Assembly: GCA_023432405.1 (NCBI GenBank)
Contig: JAEYUQ010000003.1
Span: forward strand, 124,001-188,000
DNA from: Actinomycetes bacterium
Lineage (GTDB): Bacteria > Actinomycetota > Actinomycetes > Mycobacteriales > Mycobacteriaceae
Length of the DNA stretch: 64,000 bases
Direction of reading: 5' to 3'
The position numbers and the translations under genes were made by a program. Below the pieces are notes generated by a model, which was not told where the DNA came from, searched no databases, and was given only the letters and a program-made list of their open reading frames with translations. Each line of letters opens with the position of its first letter. The stretch's first letter is position 1. Of the stretch, positions 49,476 through 59,110 are shown in pieces.

Positions 49476-50333
49476 ATGGACCATCAACCAGCAGGACGTT
49501 TCGCGCCGTCGCCAAGTGGAGATATGCATTTTGGAAATCTCCGCACTGCGCTCATAGCCTGGGCCTGCGCGCGCACAACGGGGCGTCGTTTTGTGCTGCG
49601 CATAGAGGATATTGACGTGCAACGCTCCTCACGGGAATCCGCTGAAAGGCAAATCCAAGACCTGACAACTCTGGGAATTGACTGGGACGGAGAGGTAGTG
49701 TTCCAGTCAGACAGAGAGAGCCTGTACCTCAAGGCTATGGATCAGCTTCCTGTCTATGAGTGCTACTGCTCGCGCCGAGATATTCAAGAAGCTAGCCGTG
49801 CTCCGCACGTGCCACCTGGTTGGTATCCAGGAACCTGTCGTGAGCTGAGTGCTCAGCAGCGTGAGGACGCCCGTAGGGCACTAGCAAACCAAGGACGTCA
49901 CCCCGCTGTGCGGCTGCTTTCTTCTGACCCCAACATTGATGACTTCGTGTTGAGACGAGGGGGCCAGGACACAGGCTGGGCGTATAACCTGGCGGTGGTG
50001 GTGGATGACCATGAGCAGGGAATTGACCAGGTGGTGAGAGGTGATGACCTTACGTCCTCCACACCTCGGCAAGAGTACTTGGGGCGTTGTTTGGGCTATG
50101 AGATTCCTCAGTACATTCATGTTCCCCTGGTACTGAATAAGGAGGGGCGTCGTTTAGCAAAGCGCGATGGTGCGGTGACCTTGCGGCAGATGTTGGAAAA
50201 CAGCAGTCTGCCTGCAGTGATATGCCATCTCACGGAATCAATGGGGTTTCAAGGAGTGGACAGTGCGGCTGGGCTACTTGAGGTCTTTGATCTGGGAAGG
50301 CTCAACCCTGAACCCTATATTTGGACGCAATGA
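49476..50333 (+). CDS. gluQ: Glutamyl-Q tRNA(Asp) synthetase
   Basis: Attaches glutamate to queuosine in tRNA-Asp. A truncated GluRS core of about 285 residues: GRFAPSPSGDMHFGNLRTALIAW (HIGH-type), RFVLRIEDIDVQRS, zinc site CYC (ECYCSRRDIQEA) with YPGTC, GWAYNLAVVVDDHEQGIDQVVRGDDL, and KLSKR-type RRLAKRDGA. No anticodon-binding domain. The ATG at 49476 (MDHQPAGRF) matches the family start; 49449 is an alternative. Confidence 0.93.
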   Translation: MDHQPAGRFAPSPSGDMHFGNLRTALIAWACARTTGRRFVLRIEDIDVQRSSRESAERQIQDLTTLGIDWDGEVVFQSDRESLYLKAMDQLPVYECYCSRRDIQEASRAPHVPPGWYPGTCRELSAQQREDARRALANQGRHPAVRLLSSDPNIDDFVLRRGGQDTGWAYNLAVVVDDHEQGIDQVVRGDDLTSSTPRQEYLGRCLGYEIPQYIHVPLVLNKEGRRLAKRDGAVTLRQMLENSSLPAVICHLTESMGFQGVDSAAGLLEVFDLGRLNPEPYIWTQ

Positions 50334-50370
50334 GCCCTCAAACTGAGTGTCTAGTTAGTAGGCCTCTTAG

Positions 50371-51354
50371 CTAATAGACCTCGCGGTCAAAGTAGGCCGC
50401 TGGCCACATCTGCTGGAGGTAGTTGAGAATATCCCACAGGGGTGTAATACCCGATTGCTCTGTATCAGGATTACAGGCACCACTGGGATTAGTGGTGGTG
50501 GAGATGAGCCCCACAATCATTTCCTGACCGTGAATCTGGGAGTACACCGGCCCCCCAGAATCCCCAGGTCGGGTACACAGACGCGCAGCCATGTTTTCAA
50601 TGACAGGCTTAAGACCATCGTCCATAGTGTAAGACTCACTATGGGTTTCTGTGAGCGGTAAGGTGCCACAGGTCTCATTAGTATTCGCACCCCACTTGCA
50701 CACTTCCAGCGGAGACAGCGGAGCCACAGAGGGCAGGTTCGCCTGAATGATGGGCTCCGGGTGAAAAAGTTGGGTCTGGGTGTCAGTGATCTCGATGAGC
50801 GCCCAATCCCGCTGGGTTTGATCCTGGTAAGGGAGCATGGAGGAATAAATGAACTGTCCTACAGGTCTGCCAAAGTCCACCTCCATCTTCACCTTGTCCA
50901 TGTAGTAGACGTAATCCCCATTCTGCCCACAGTGACCAGCCGTTACCGCGTAGGAGCGGGAGGGCAGCTGCCCAGTGAAATCCGGCGCCGTGAAACTGAA
51001 AGCTGCAGTACACCAGGACACACTGCTGCCCTCCATAGTGTTGGGCTGAATTCCAAACATGGTGCCAGGAAGCCACGGCTGGGTTTGGGGGCGCGCAATC
51101 TGAATGGGTGAATCCACTTTGAAGGACGCCGTGCTATCGAGAGTTCCCGAAGCGTCCCGTTTATCTCTGGCGATTACGGTGGTGGTAGCCGAAGGAAGAT
51201 TCTCGGGTGACGTAGTGGTGTGCAGAGCCGATACTGAGGAAGATTCCGTATTCGCGGAGGACGAAGAATCGTCAGAGGTTGAACAGGCAACTAGCCCGCC
51301 CAACAGCGTTGCCGCAGACAGCAACGCTAGAACGCCCTGACGATAAAAACTCAC
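50371..51354 (-). CDS. Trypsin-like serine protease, lipoprotein
   Basis: 327 residues. The N-terminus is a lipoprotein signal (LLSAATLLGGLVAC, lipid-modified Cys at 24), so the enzyme should be tethered outside the membrane. A Ser/Thr linker of about 50 residues follows. The chymotrypsin-fold triad is visible as His in VTAGHCG, Asp in RDWALIEI and Ser in RPGDSGGPVYSQ, with paired cysteines. No protease inhibitor or substrate gene is adjacent. Confidence 0.9.
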   Translation of the reverse strand: MSFYRQGVLALLSAATLLGGLVACSTSDDSSSSANTESSSVSALHTTTSPENLPSATTTVIARDKRDASGTLDSTASFKVDSPIQIARPQTQPWLPGTMFGIQPNTMEGSSVSWCTAAFSFTAPDFTGQLPSRSYAVTAGHCGQNGDYVYYMDKVKMEVDFGRPVGQFIYSSMLPYQDQTQRDWALIEITDTQTQLFHPEPIIQANLPSVAPLSPLEVCKWGANTNETCGTLPLTETHSESYTMDDGLKPVIENMAARLCTRPGDSGGPVYSQIHGQEMIVGLISTTTNPSGACNPDTEQSGITPLWDILNYLQQMWPAAYFDREVY

Positions 51355-51446
51355 GCAATCATACTACTCAGGAAGAGGCTGTTAATTAAATGGAATTAAT
51401 AAGAAAGTACAGGAAACGCCGAATATCCACTAAGACCAGCGGATTT

Positions 51447-52712
51447 TTACGAAAATAAACCCACCACAGTGGATATCAATACGAGTGCGCCAAAGCCAAT
51501 AACTACGGCATTTCCCCAGGCTTTGCGCAGCGGTGTGAGACGTTTGACGCAGTAGATAGTGACCATCGGTAGGACAAACTGGAACAGAGTGATGAGCACA
51601 CCTCCGGCCACGGTGATGAGATCCATAATGCCGGGCTCTGCAACAGCCACAATCACCCCAATCACACACAAAACCCCATAGGCAGCCGGACCAGACAGCG
51701 GGAGTAGGGGCTTGAGGACAAACTGCAGGCCTTCCCGCGCTCCGAGAGCCACACCGATGTAGCTGGAGGCAATGGCGCAGATGGTGATGATGGGAGTGAG
51801 GATAGCCAGCCACGGCGTGTTGGTGACATTAGCAAAGTAGGAGAGTACTGGGAGGTTGGCGGCAGCGGCGTCGGCAAGGCCAGAAGCGCCCAAGGACAGA
51901 GAGCAGGACCACACAAAAAGCATGGTGAAGATGGTGAGCAAAACAGTGGTCAGAGCAATAACTTTTCGCTGAACGACGTCGCTTTGGGAGCCGTAGCTGC
52001 GACGTGTGCTGACCGCGAATTGGCTGGTGGAGCCGATGAAGGTAAAAGAAAACACCAAAACCGGAAGAATGAGGAAAAGGGAACCTGCAAAGGAAGTTTC
52101 CGGCTGGACGGCGAGGAACGAGGAGATGTCCCAGCGGGGGAAAAGGTAGAGGGAAAAGCCACCCAAGGCAATCAGCAAGGGGATCACTGTGATTTGTGCT
52201 GCCAGGAGCATGATTCTCTCCCCCAGAGCCAAAGCGGCGGTGAGAATAACCAGACTGAGCACAGCCACCAGAGTCCGAGGAACCCCGGTGATGTGGAGCT
52301 GATTGATCAGGAAGCTATCCACCGCGTTTGTCAGGGAGACGGCGTACACCAGCAGGACGGGCACCAGCATGATGAGGTAGGCGATGGCCAGGAGGTATCC
52401 GGCGCGCTTGCCAAAGTAGCTGCTCAAGGCTGAGAGAAGATCAGGAGAGTCTGTAGTGCTGGAGGATGAGGCACCGTCGGAGGGTAGTGCCTCTGCGCTT
52501 GACGTGGCGACGCCGCTTTCTGCTGCGGGGGAGTGCGCAATAATGCGGACGTAAGCCATGTGGGAGAGATAGGTGATGGGTCCAATCACCACAGTGGAGA
52601 TGAGGAGCGGCCAGAACCCGAACGCTCCGGCTTGAAGTGGCAGGAAGAGGATTCCAGCTCCCACGGCGGTGCCAAAGAGAGTAGCCGCCCAGGCGAAGTT
52701 CTTCGAGTTCAT
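51447..52712 (-). CDS. Amino acid permease of the HAAAP (SdaC/TdcC) type
   Basis: About 421 residues with eleven helices; likely a proton- or sodium-coupled importer of serine or an aromatic/hydroxy amino acid. The N-terminal WAATLFGTAVGAGILFLPLQAGAFGFWPLL is the family motif. An Ser/Ala-rich insertion (about 30 residues, ESGVATSSAEALPSDG...) lies in the first cytoplasmic loop. The ATG at 52712 is preferred; the longer frame reads through the tRNA-Ser and its terminator. Confidence 0.86.
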   Translation of the reverse strand: MNSKNFAWAATLFGTAVGAGILFLPLQAGAFGFWPLLISTVVIGPITYLSHMAYVRIIAHSPAAESGVATSSAEALPSDGASSSSTTDSPDLLSALSSYFGKRAGYLLAIAYLIMLVPVLLVYAVSLTNAVDSFLINQLHITGVPRTLVAVLSLVILTAALALGERIMLLAAQITVIPLLIALGGFSLYLFPRWDISSFLAVQPETSFAGSLFLILPVLVFSFTFIGSTSQFAVSTRRSYGSQSDVVQRKVIALTTVLLTIFTMLFVWSCSLSLGASGLADAAAANLPVLSYFANVTNTPWLAILTPIITICAIASSYIGVALGAREGLQFVLKPLLPLSGPAAYGVLCVIGVIVAVAEPGIMDLITVAGGVLITLFQFVLPMVTIYCVKRLTPLRKAWGNAVVIGFGALVLISTVVGLFS

Positions 52713-52814
52713 GCAGTTCAGACTACGCGATGGACACGGTGGCAAAAAGGATGAATGGGCGGAAAGGTACGGAAGTGTGTCATGAACACGCCGGGCGGGA
52801 AAGGACGTTGAGAT

Positions 52815-52866
52815 AAAAAATTCCCTCGGCGCGGTGGCACCTTGCCCGAATCCGCGCCGAGGGAAT
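52815..52866 (-). terminator. Terminator of tRNA-Ser(GGA)
   Basis: ATTCCCTCGGCGCGG and CCGCGCCGAGGGAAT pair perfectly over 15 bp around a 17-base loop and are followed on the minus strand by TTTTTTA. It lies six bases after the tRNA. Confidence 0.92.
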
Positions 52867-52871
52867 CTCAG

Positions 52872-52959
52872 TGGCGGAGGATAGGGGATTTGAACCCCTG
52901 AGGGATTGCTCCCAACACGCGTTCCAGGCGTGCGACATAGGCCGCTAGTCGAATCCTCC
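52872..52959 (-). tRNA. tRNA-Ser, anticodon GGA
   Basis: On the minus strand acceptor GGAGGAT pairs with ATCCTCC, discriminator G, CCA encoded. Anticodon arm CACGC-CTGGAAC-GCGTG gives GGA. Long variable arm and T arm GGGG-TTCAAAT-CCCC complete a serine tRNA for UCC/UCU. Confidence 0.95.
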
Positions 52960-53076
52960 AATATGCATACGCGTGAGCGTACCTGGCATAGGTTACCGAA
53001 GTGATGGTGTATTCCCAAATCGCTTCCCTAGCGGGGAGATTGGCACTTTTCCCCATGTGGGCTATCCTTGGAGGAC

Positions 53077-53162
53077 GGATCCCGTGCGGCGCATATCTTG
53101 TGAACTCCCCCAGGGCAGGAATGCAGCAAGGGTCAGCGAGCTCTAGCGGGTGCGCGGGATCC
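53077..53162 (+). ncRNA. ffs: Signal recognition particle RNA (small, 4.5S type)
   Basis: The ends pair (GGATCCCGTGCG with CGCGGGATCC). The Ffh-binding loop is CCCCCAGGGCAGGAATGCAGCAAGGGT, followed by AGCGAGCTCTAGCGGGTGC, very close to the mycobacterial ffs. Position before the aspartate aminotransferase and dnaX also matches. Confidence 0.9.
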
Positions 53163-53255
53163 CCTCACACTTCCGGAGTCGAGATCCCCTCTATCCATAA
53201 CAAAGGTCTAGAGTGTGTAAACGGCATTCCTCACATCTAAGGAAGGGACATCCGG

Positions 53256-54527
53256 ATGTCACTACAGGATCTCAGTACTGAGCAACTCGCGCAGCTCGGA
53301 GAGCAGATTCGTCACGAGTACGCACAACTCAAAGCCAAGAATCTCTCCTTGAACCTGACTCGAGGTAAGCCCTCCGCAGAACAGTTGGACTTGTCAGAGC
53401 CTCTTCTCAGCTTGCCCGGTCCGCAGGCGTATGTGGACGCCGAGGGCAACGATGTGCGCAACTACGGAAATCTCAAGGGAATTACAGATCTCCGTAGCAT
53501 TTGGGCCGAACTTCTCGGCGTCCCGGTGGACCAGGTGTATGCCGCAGATTCCTCCAGTCTGAACATAGAATTCGATGTGCTCAGCTGGGCATATCACTTT
53601 GGTTTCCCTGACTCCCCACGCCCCTGGAACCAGGAAGAGACTATCAAATGGCTGTGCCCGGTTCCCGGCTATGACCGTCACTTCAGTATCTCCGAGCTCT
53701 TCGGCATGGAGATGATTACCGTTCCTTTACGTGACGACGGCCCTGATATGGACGTCGTCAAGGAAGCGGTTAAGGACCCGCAGGTTAAAGGAATGTGGCT
53801 TGTGCCCATCTACTCGAATCCCTCAGGGGCCACTACTTCCCGTGAGGTGTTGGAAGAGCTGGCGGCTATGGACACCGCTGCCCAAGACTTCCGCGTTATG
53901 GCAGATAATGCCTATGCCGTGCATATTTTGGGCGACACGTTCCCCGAGATTCACCCACTGCTGGAGATTGCTGAGCAGGCTGGGCATCCTGACCGATTCT
54001 GGGGATTTACCTCAACGTCTAAGATTACTTTTGCTGGTTCTGGGGTCTCATTCCTCTACTCCTCAGAAAGTAACCTCAGCTGGTATGCCTCTATTGCTGG
54101 AAAGCGCGGGATTGGGCCTAATAAACTGAACCAGCTTGCTCATGCGCTGTTCCTGAAGAACGCGGAGGGCGTCCGGGATTTGATGAGGCGGCATCAGGAG
54201 ATTATGGCGCCCAAGTTCCGCAGGGCGCAGGAGATTCTGAAGGATCGCCTGAGCGCTTTGGATTTTGCTCAGTGGACTGACCCCCAGGGCGGATATTTCA
54301 TCTCTGTGGATGTGCTACCAGGAACTGCGGCACGGACGGTGGAGTTGGCTAAGGAAGCTGGAATTGCTCTCACAGGTTCTGGGTCTTCCTATCCTTTGCA
54401 TAAAGATCCAGAGGATAAAAACATTCGCCTGGCGCCGTCTCTGCCTCCGCTGAGCGAGTTGGAGCCAGCTCTCGATGGGTTCTGCACCTGCGCCATTCTG
54501 GCTGCTGTGGAAAAATTGGGCGCGTGA
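53256..54527 (+). CDS. Aspartate aminotransferase, Rv3722c type
   Basis: PLP enzyme of fold type I; the mycobacterial orthologue is the main aspartate aminotransferase. 423 residues. Substrate-arm region LNLTRGKPSAEQLDLS, AADSSSLNIEF, LCPVPGYDRHFSISE, MWLVPIYSNPSG, DNAYAVHIL, and the PLP lysine in TSTSKITFAGSGVSF. R in NIRLAPSLP binds the substrate carboxylate. It is next to ffs and dnaX as in mycobacteria. The stop overlaps the next start (GTGA). Confidence 0.93.
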   Translation: MSLQDLSTEQLAQLGEQIRHEYAQLKAKNLSLNLTRGKPSAEQLDLSEPLLSLPGPQAYVDAEGNDVRNYGNLKGITDLRSIWAELLGVPVDQVYAADSSSLNIEFDVLSWAYHFGFPDSPRPWNQEETIKWLCPVPGYDRHFSISELFGMEMITVPLRDDGPDMDVVKEAVKDPQVKGMWLVPIYSNPSGATTSREVLEELAAMDTAAQDFRVMADNAYAVHILGDTFPEIHPLLEIAEQAGHPDRFWGFTSTSKITFAGSGVSFLYSSESNLSWYASIAGKRGIGPNKLNQLAHALFLKNAEGVRDLMRRHQEIMAPKFRRAQEILKDRLSALDFAQWTDPQGGYFISVDVLPGTAARTVELAKEAGIALTGSGSSYPLHKDPEDKNIRLAPSLPPLSELEPALDGFCTCAILAAVEKLGA

Positions 54528-55237
54528 ACAGGGAGGAAACCTCCTTTTGGGCCGGTACTTTCTTGCCCGGCGAGGTGAAAGAGACTGAGGTGGAAGCCTT
54601 CCTGGAAGGGGACACTGCCGGAGTTGTTCAGCAGGGAGCTGGCGACCAGGATTGGGCGGTGCTACGCGGGGGGCTGACTTTGCTGACCACTGAGGACGCT
54701 GCACTGACGAACGGCCTGGCTGAAATACCTACGGGGCTCACGGTGGACGCAGCTCCCTTGGAATTGCGCTGTGAAATGCTCCTGGCAGGCAATCCGGGGA
54801 CTGACATCTTGGCCCACACCTTAACCAGCGTGGCTTCTCTAGTGGCTACCCAGCCTGAGGCCTATCCTCTTCAACCGGGCACAGTGGTACCCATGATTGG
54901 TGCTCGCGCACACCTCAGCAGGAGTACCACCGTGCGCCACGGGGTTTTTGTGCCTCCCTTCATGTGGAGCGGACAGTGCCCGAACATGACGGAACAGCCT
55001 GGCGACGTCCACACTCATCAACTATCCGCTGACCACGCACTACGTGGTGGAAATACTGAACCTGCTTCAAGAGCTGATAGTGCGCAGACCTCCGCAGGAC
55101 TCGGGCGTATGACGGTGTTGCTCCAGATTCTTATGATTACCGATGCTGAACTAGAGCTCATTGAGGATAAAGGTACCGCTGGCCTTATTGATGAGCTGCT
55201 ATCAGCCTCAACAGACCTCATGGATTGGCAGCGATAA
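54524..55237 (+). CDS. Suppressor-of-fused-like (SUFU) domain protein
   Basis: 237 residues. The C-terminal part MTVLLQILMITDAELELIEDKGTAGLIDELL resembles the SUFU ending ('llpi...E.....g...L...l'), and the N-terminal half has WAVLRGGLTLL, LELRCEMLLAG and FVPPFMWSG. Bacterial members have no established role; several are antitoxin-like or immunity-like. It is translationally coupled to the aminotransferase. Assignment is by weak motif memory, hence moderate confidence. Confidence 0.6.
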   Translation: MNREETSFWAGTFLPGEVKETEVEAFLEGDTAGVVQQGAGDQDWAVLRGGLTLLTTEDAALTNGLAEIPTGLTVDAAPLELRCEMLLAGNPGTDILAHTLTSVASLVATQPEAYPLQPGTVVPMIGARAHLSRSTTVRHGVFVPPFMWSGQCPNMTEQPGDVHTHQLSADHALRGGNTEPASRADSAQTSAGLGRMTVLLQILMITDAELELIEDKGTAGLIDELLSASTDLMDWQR

Positions 55238-55239
55238 GT

Positions 55240-55824
55240 ATGACATCTGTGAAAGCTGCCATCACACCTCCCCAGGGCTGGCCAGATGCTATTGCTGAGC
55301 TGATGGGAATAGATTTGTGGCGCATCCCCATCGTGATGGGGTCGGCCGTCCTTATTTACCTGGCGTTTCTTTTGTTCGTTCGGGTTTTCGGACAACGAAT
55401 TCTCACCTCAACCTCCACGTTTGACGCAGTGGTTACCGTCATGTTCGGCTCTGTGGCAGGACGTGTCGTGATTGGGCACCCGCCCACCGTTGCCACCGGC
55501 ATCATCGGGCTTTTCACGCTCATTCTCTTAGAGCGCATCTTCGGCGCAGTACGAACCTGGTTTACCCGTCTGATATGGAAAATGGAGGTTCGCCCAGTTC
55601 TCATTGTGGCGCGCGGAAAAGTCCAGGAAGAGCGTGCGCGTAAGGCGGGGATTACCCAGGCCGATATAGCGGCGTCGCTCAGAGGAAAAGGGTTGAGCAG
55701 CCTTCAGCAGGTGTATGCAATGGTTCTGGAGTCTAACGGAACCATGAGCATTATTGCCGAGGGAACACAGGTTGATCCTCAGATGTTCTCTGGAGTGGAA
55801 GGTGCAGAGAGCCTAGGCAGGTAG
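55240..55824 (+). CDS. DUF421 (YetF-like) membrane protein
   Basis: About 194 residues: two or three N-terminal helices (VMGSAVLIYLAFLLFVRVFG, FDAVVTVMFGSVAGRVVIGH, TGIIGLFTLILLERIFGAV) and a cytoplasmic domain with VRPVLIVARGKVQEERARKAGITQADIAASLRGKGLSSLQQVYAMVLESNGTMSII, the DUF421 signature. Function unknown. The ATG at 55240 begins two bases after the preceding stop; the TTG at 55225 is less likely. Confidence 0.88.
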   Translation: MTSVKAAITPPQGWPDAIAELMGIDLWRIPIVMGSAVLIYLAFLLFVRVFGQRILTSTSTFDAVVTVMFGSVAGRVVIGHPPTVATGIIGLFTLILLERIFGAVRTWFTRLIWKMEVRPVLIVARGKVQEERARKAGITQADIAASLRGKGLSSLQQVYAMVLESNGTMSIIAEGTQVDPQMFSGVEGAESLGR

Positions 55825-55833
55825 GCTCATAGC

Positions 55834-57984
55834 GTGGCTCTTTATCGGAAGTATCGTCCCGCTAGTTTTGCCGAGGTTGTTGGCCAGGACCAAGTGACGC
55901 GCCCGCTCTCCGTGGCGCTTGATACTGGACACATCAATCACGCCTATCTCTTTTCCGGTCCGCGCGGCTGTGGGAAAACATCCTCGGCGCGTATCTTGGC
56001 GCGCTCCCTGAACTGTGTGGAAGGCCCTACCTCCACCCCCTGTGGGAAGTGCCCGTCGTGTGTGTCCCTGGCGCCGGGAGGCTCTGGAAATCTAGACGTC
56101 ACTGAGCTGGATGCCGCAAGCCACAACGGTGTGGAAGATATGCGCGCACTCAGGGACAGAGCCTATTACGCCCCTGCAGAGTCTCGTTACCGCGTGTTTA
56201 TTATTGACGAAGCACACATGATCTCTTCGGCAGGTGCCAACGCGCTACTCAAAATTGTAGAGGAACCCCCAGAACACACCATCTTCATATTTGCCACCAC
56301 GGAGCCGGAAAAAGTGATTGGCACTATCCGCTCCCGTGTTCATCACTATCCCTTTAGACTCCTGACCCCGCAATCTATGCGGCAGCTTCTCCACCACATT
56401 GTGAAGGAGGAGCAGGTGCAGGTGGAGGAATCCGTCTATTCACTCGTTATTAACGCGGGTGGGGGATCTCCGCGTGATTCTCTTTCTATCCTGGATCAGC
56501 TTTTAGCAGGAGCAGGTCCCGAGGGTTTGACCTATGAGATGGCCTTACCGTTATTGGGGGTTACTGATCTCAGCCTTATCGACGACTCTATATCCGCTTT
56601 GGCTGCCAATGATGCGGCAGCAGCATTTCAGCTAATTGACCGTGTGATTGAAGCGGGGCATGACCCGCGTCGCTATGTTCAAGACTTACTTGACCGTCTG
56701 CGTGATCTCATGATTCTGCAGGTAGTTCCAGACGCCTTTGAACAGGGGTTAGTAGATGCACCTCCGGCGCGTCAGGAGGTTTTACGCAAGGAAGCAACTC
56801 TATTCCCTCAAGGGCGTTTAGCTGAGCTGGCAGATCGCGTGAATGAACGGATTACGGACTTGCGTGGAGCTACGGCACCTCGGCTCCTGCTTGAGATACT
56901 CATGGCACATCTGATTGTGGTGCCCAGCGCTGTGGGAGTGGGGCCTTCCGCGAGGGTGCAGATGGCCGCGCAAGCAGTGGTTCCCCAGGAGAGAGTAGAA
57001 GCGGCATCGACGCCGAGTGTTGAGCCTTCCGCGCAAGCCACACAGCCTTCGTCTCAAACGTTGGGTTCTGGCCATGAAGCCGCAGAGCGCGAACAGAGCT
57101 CACCCACCGCGCCCATTCCGCAGTCCTTGCCGGGGCGGCAGGCTTCACCAATTCCTCAGGCAAGCCCTCAGCCTTCGTCACCTCAGCAGGAAAGCCAAAG
57201 GGCTGAGCAGGACGGGAAGCCCGAGACGCAGTCGGCGTCGTTACCTGAGAACCAGGATCAGCTTGCTCAGCTTCAGCGGGAGTGGGGAGCTATTCGTGGG
57301 CGAATTAGTGAGATGGACAATCTGGTCAGCGTGATGGTAGGTCAAGCACAGGTTGTAGCCCTAGAGGGCAATACCATGATCATTTCTCACGCGACTGGAG
57401 CTCTAGCACGACGCCTTAATGAAGAAACCAAGCTGAAGGTGGTGCGCGCTGCTATTGCCGAGGTAATCGGTAAAGAATTAGACGTGCGATTTGTGGTGGG
57501 GAAGTATGCACCCGAGGGACAAGGTTCAGCTGATTCTCCTGAGGTGAGTGAGGGGAGCTTCTCTAGAGCTGCAGCGGCGTCGTCAAGGGGTGCAGGGGAG
57601 CAGCTTAGCCAGCCGGGATGGCAGCGAAGGGCTGATGAGGGAAAGCGTCACCTTGCTGAGCGTGCGAATGCCCCGGAGTTTTCCGATGGTGTTCCTATAC
57701 CGCCGGAGCCTGATCCGGATTTTGGTGAGGGGCTGGAGCATCCGCAGGAGGTTTCAGCCCGTAGCACAGATTCCACCGTTGTGGCTGAATCTCCACAGAC
57801 TGAACCGCCAGAGCAGGAAACGGGCGCGCCAACAAGCGCGGCCACGCCCCTAGATGCCTCCGCGGTTCAGAACCAGACCGCGGGGCAAGAGGACTCTGTG
57901 CCCGAGGAGTCTCTCACACCGCAGGAATCCCTGGAAAGTGCCGTGAACTTGGTGCAAAAGGAGCTTGGCGCAAGGCTTGTCTAA
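55834..57984 (+). CDS. dnaX: DNA polymerase III subunits gamma and tau
   Basis: Clamp-loader ATPase. Walker A GPRGCGKTS, zinc site C-x8-CGKCPSC, Walker B IIDEAHM, sensor I FATTEPEKV, and SRxHHYPF arginine finger region. After about residue 370 comes a long Ser/Pro/Gln/Ala-rich linker and the tau-like C-terminal domain (LVSVMVGQAQVVALEGNTMIISHATGALARRLNEE). 716 residues; GTG start at 55834. I saw no slippery sequence of the E. coli type that would produce gamma by frameshift. Confidence 0.95.
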   Translation: MALYRKYRPASFAEVVGQDQVTRPLSVALDTGHINHAYLFSGPRGCGKTSSARILARSLNCVEGPTSTPCGKCPSCVSLAPGGSGNLDVTELDAASHNGVEDMRALRDRAYYAPAESRYRVFIIDEAHMISSAGANALLKIVEEPPEHTIFIFATTEPEKVIGTIRSRVHHYPFRLLTPQSMRQLLHHIVKEEQVQVEESVYSLVINAGGGSPRDSLSILDQLLAGAGPEGLTYEMALPLLGVTDLSLIDDSISALAANDAAAAFQLIDRVIEAGHDPRRYVQDLLDRLRDLMILQVVPDAFEQGLVDAPPARQEVLRKEATLFPQGRLAELADRVNERITDLRGATAPRLLLEILMAHLIVVPSAVGVGPSARVQMAAQAVVPQERVEAASTPSVEPSAQATQPSSQTLGSGHEAAEREQSSPTAPIPQSLPGRQASPIPQASPQPSSPQQESQRAEQDGKPETQSASLPENQDQLAQLQREWGAIRGRISEMDNLVSVMVGQAQVVALEGNTMIISHATGALARRLNEETKLKVVRAAIAEVIGKELDVRFVVGKYAPEGQGSADSPEVSEGSFSRAAAASSRGAGEQLSQPGWQRRADEGKRHLAERANAPEFSDGVPIPPEPDPDFGEGLEHPQEVSARSTDSTVVAESPQTEPPEQETGAPTSAATPLDASAVQNQTAGQEDSVPEESLTPQESLESAVNLVQKELGARLV

Positions 57985-58047
57985 GTTGAACTGTAAACTC
58001 GCATCCAAGACTGTGTACTACACAACTCACCAGCAGAGAGGTTCGCT

Positions 58048-58359
58048 ATGACTCAGCCAGATATGTCTCAGATTCTTGCCCAGGCCCAGCAGATGCAGGC
58101 CCAGCTCCAGGCTGCGCAAAAAGAGATTTTGGAATCTACAGTAACGGGTGACGCAGGAAACGGATTGGTCAGCGTTGTCATGGATGGCAGTGGTGTGGTC
58201 AAAGAAGTCACCATCAATCCTGAGGTCGTGGACCCTGAAGATGTAGAAACTCTTGAAGATTTGGTGCTGGGTGCCTACAACTCAGCCCACAAAAAGTTGG
58301 GTGATCTTGCTGAGCAGAAAATGCAGCCTCTCTCCCAAGGCCTTGGCGGTTTAATCTAG
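58048..58359 (+). CDS. YbaB/EbfC family nucleoid-associated protein
   Basis: 103 residues: MSQILAQAQQMQAQLQAAQKEILESTVTGDAGNGLVSVVMDGSGVVKEVTINPEVVDPEDVETLEDLVLGAYNSAHKKLGDLAEQKM shows the family order (helix, beta sheet, long helix). Binds DNA. It stands between dnaX and recR as in most bacteria. Confidence 0.95.
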   Translation: MTQPDMSQILAQAQQMQAQLQAAQKEILESTVTGDAGNGLVSVVMDGSGVVKEVTINPEVVDPEDVETLEDLVLGAYNSAHKKLGDLAEQKMQPLSQGLGGLI

Positions 58360-58388
58360 GTTAAGGTTTCCCAGCTAAAGGAGTTTTT

Positions 58389-59048
58389 GTGTTTGAAGGG
58401 CCGCTTCAAGATCTCATTGATGAGCTGTCCCGTCTCCCAGGGATAGGGCCCAAGAGTGCTCAGCGCATGGCTCTCCACCTACTCACAGTGGAAACCGCAG
58501 ATCTTGACCGGCTCATTGAGGCTCTTGACGCTGTGCGTGACGGAATCAGCTTTTGCCGGATCTGTTTTAACGTGTCCAGTGGAGATATTTGCGCCCTCTG
58601 CGCTGATTCCACACGAGATTCCACCACTATTTGTGTGGTGGAAGAACCCCAGGACATTCAGCTCATTGAGCGCACTGGGGAGTATCACGGCCGCTATCAC
58701 GTTCTTGGCGGGGCACTCAATCCGCTGGCCAATGTGGGGCCTAAAGACCTCCATGTCAAGGAACTAGTGCAGCGAGTTGGAGGCGTTCTTCCAGATAGAG
58801 AAACCCCGAATTCCACTTCCTCACAGCGCCTTTACGACGCCCCTCCCCGCGTCAAGGAAGTGATACTGGCCACTAATCCGAACACGGAAGGTGAGGCTAC
58901 GTCTGCCTATCTCATTCGGATGTTGAGAGATTTCCCAGACTTGGTGATTTCTCGCCTAGCCTCAGGCGTTCCCCTGGGCGGCGACTTGGAGTTTATTGAT
59001 GAGCTCACGTTATCCAGGGCACTGAGTGGACGGCTGACAGTGAACTAA
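58389..59048 (+). CDS. recR: Recombination protein RecR
   Basis: Acts with RecF/RecO in gap repair. HhH motif LSRLPGIGPKSAQRMALHLL, intact Cys4 zinc finger CRICFNVSSGDICALC, Toprim ICVVEEPQDIQLIERTG with GRYHVLGG, and ILATNPNTEGEATSAYL. GTG start with AAAGGAG upstream, 219 residues. Confidence 0.96.
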   Translation: MFEGPLQDLIDELSRLPGIGPKSAQRMALHLLTVETADLDRLIEALDAVRDGISFCRICFNVSSGDICALCADSTRDSTTICVVEEPQDIQLIERTGEYHGRYHVLGGALNPLANVGPKDLHVKELVQRVGGVLPDRETPNSTSSQRLYDAPPRVKEVILATNPNTEGEATSAYLIRMLRDFPDLVISRLASGVPLGGDLEFIDELTLSRALSGRLTVN

Positions 59049-59110
59049 AATCTCGGGCGGGCACACACTGTGTGCTTGGCAAGGGGGCACACCCCTGTGA
59101 GGTGCGCGGA

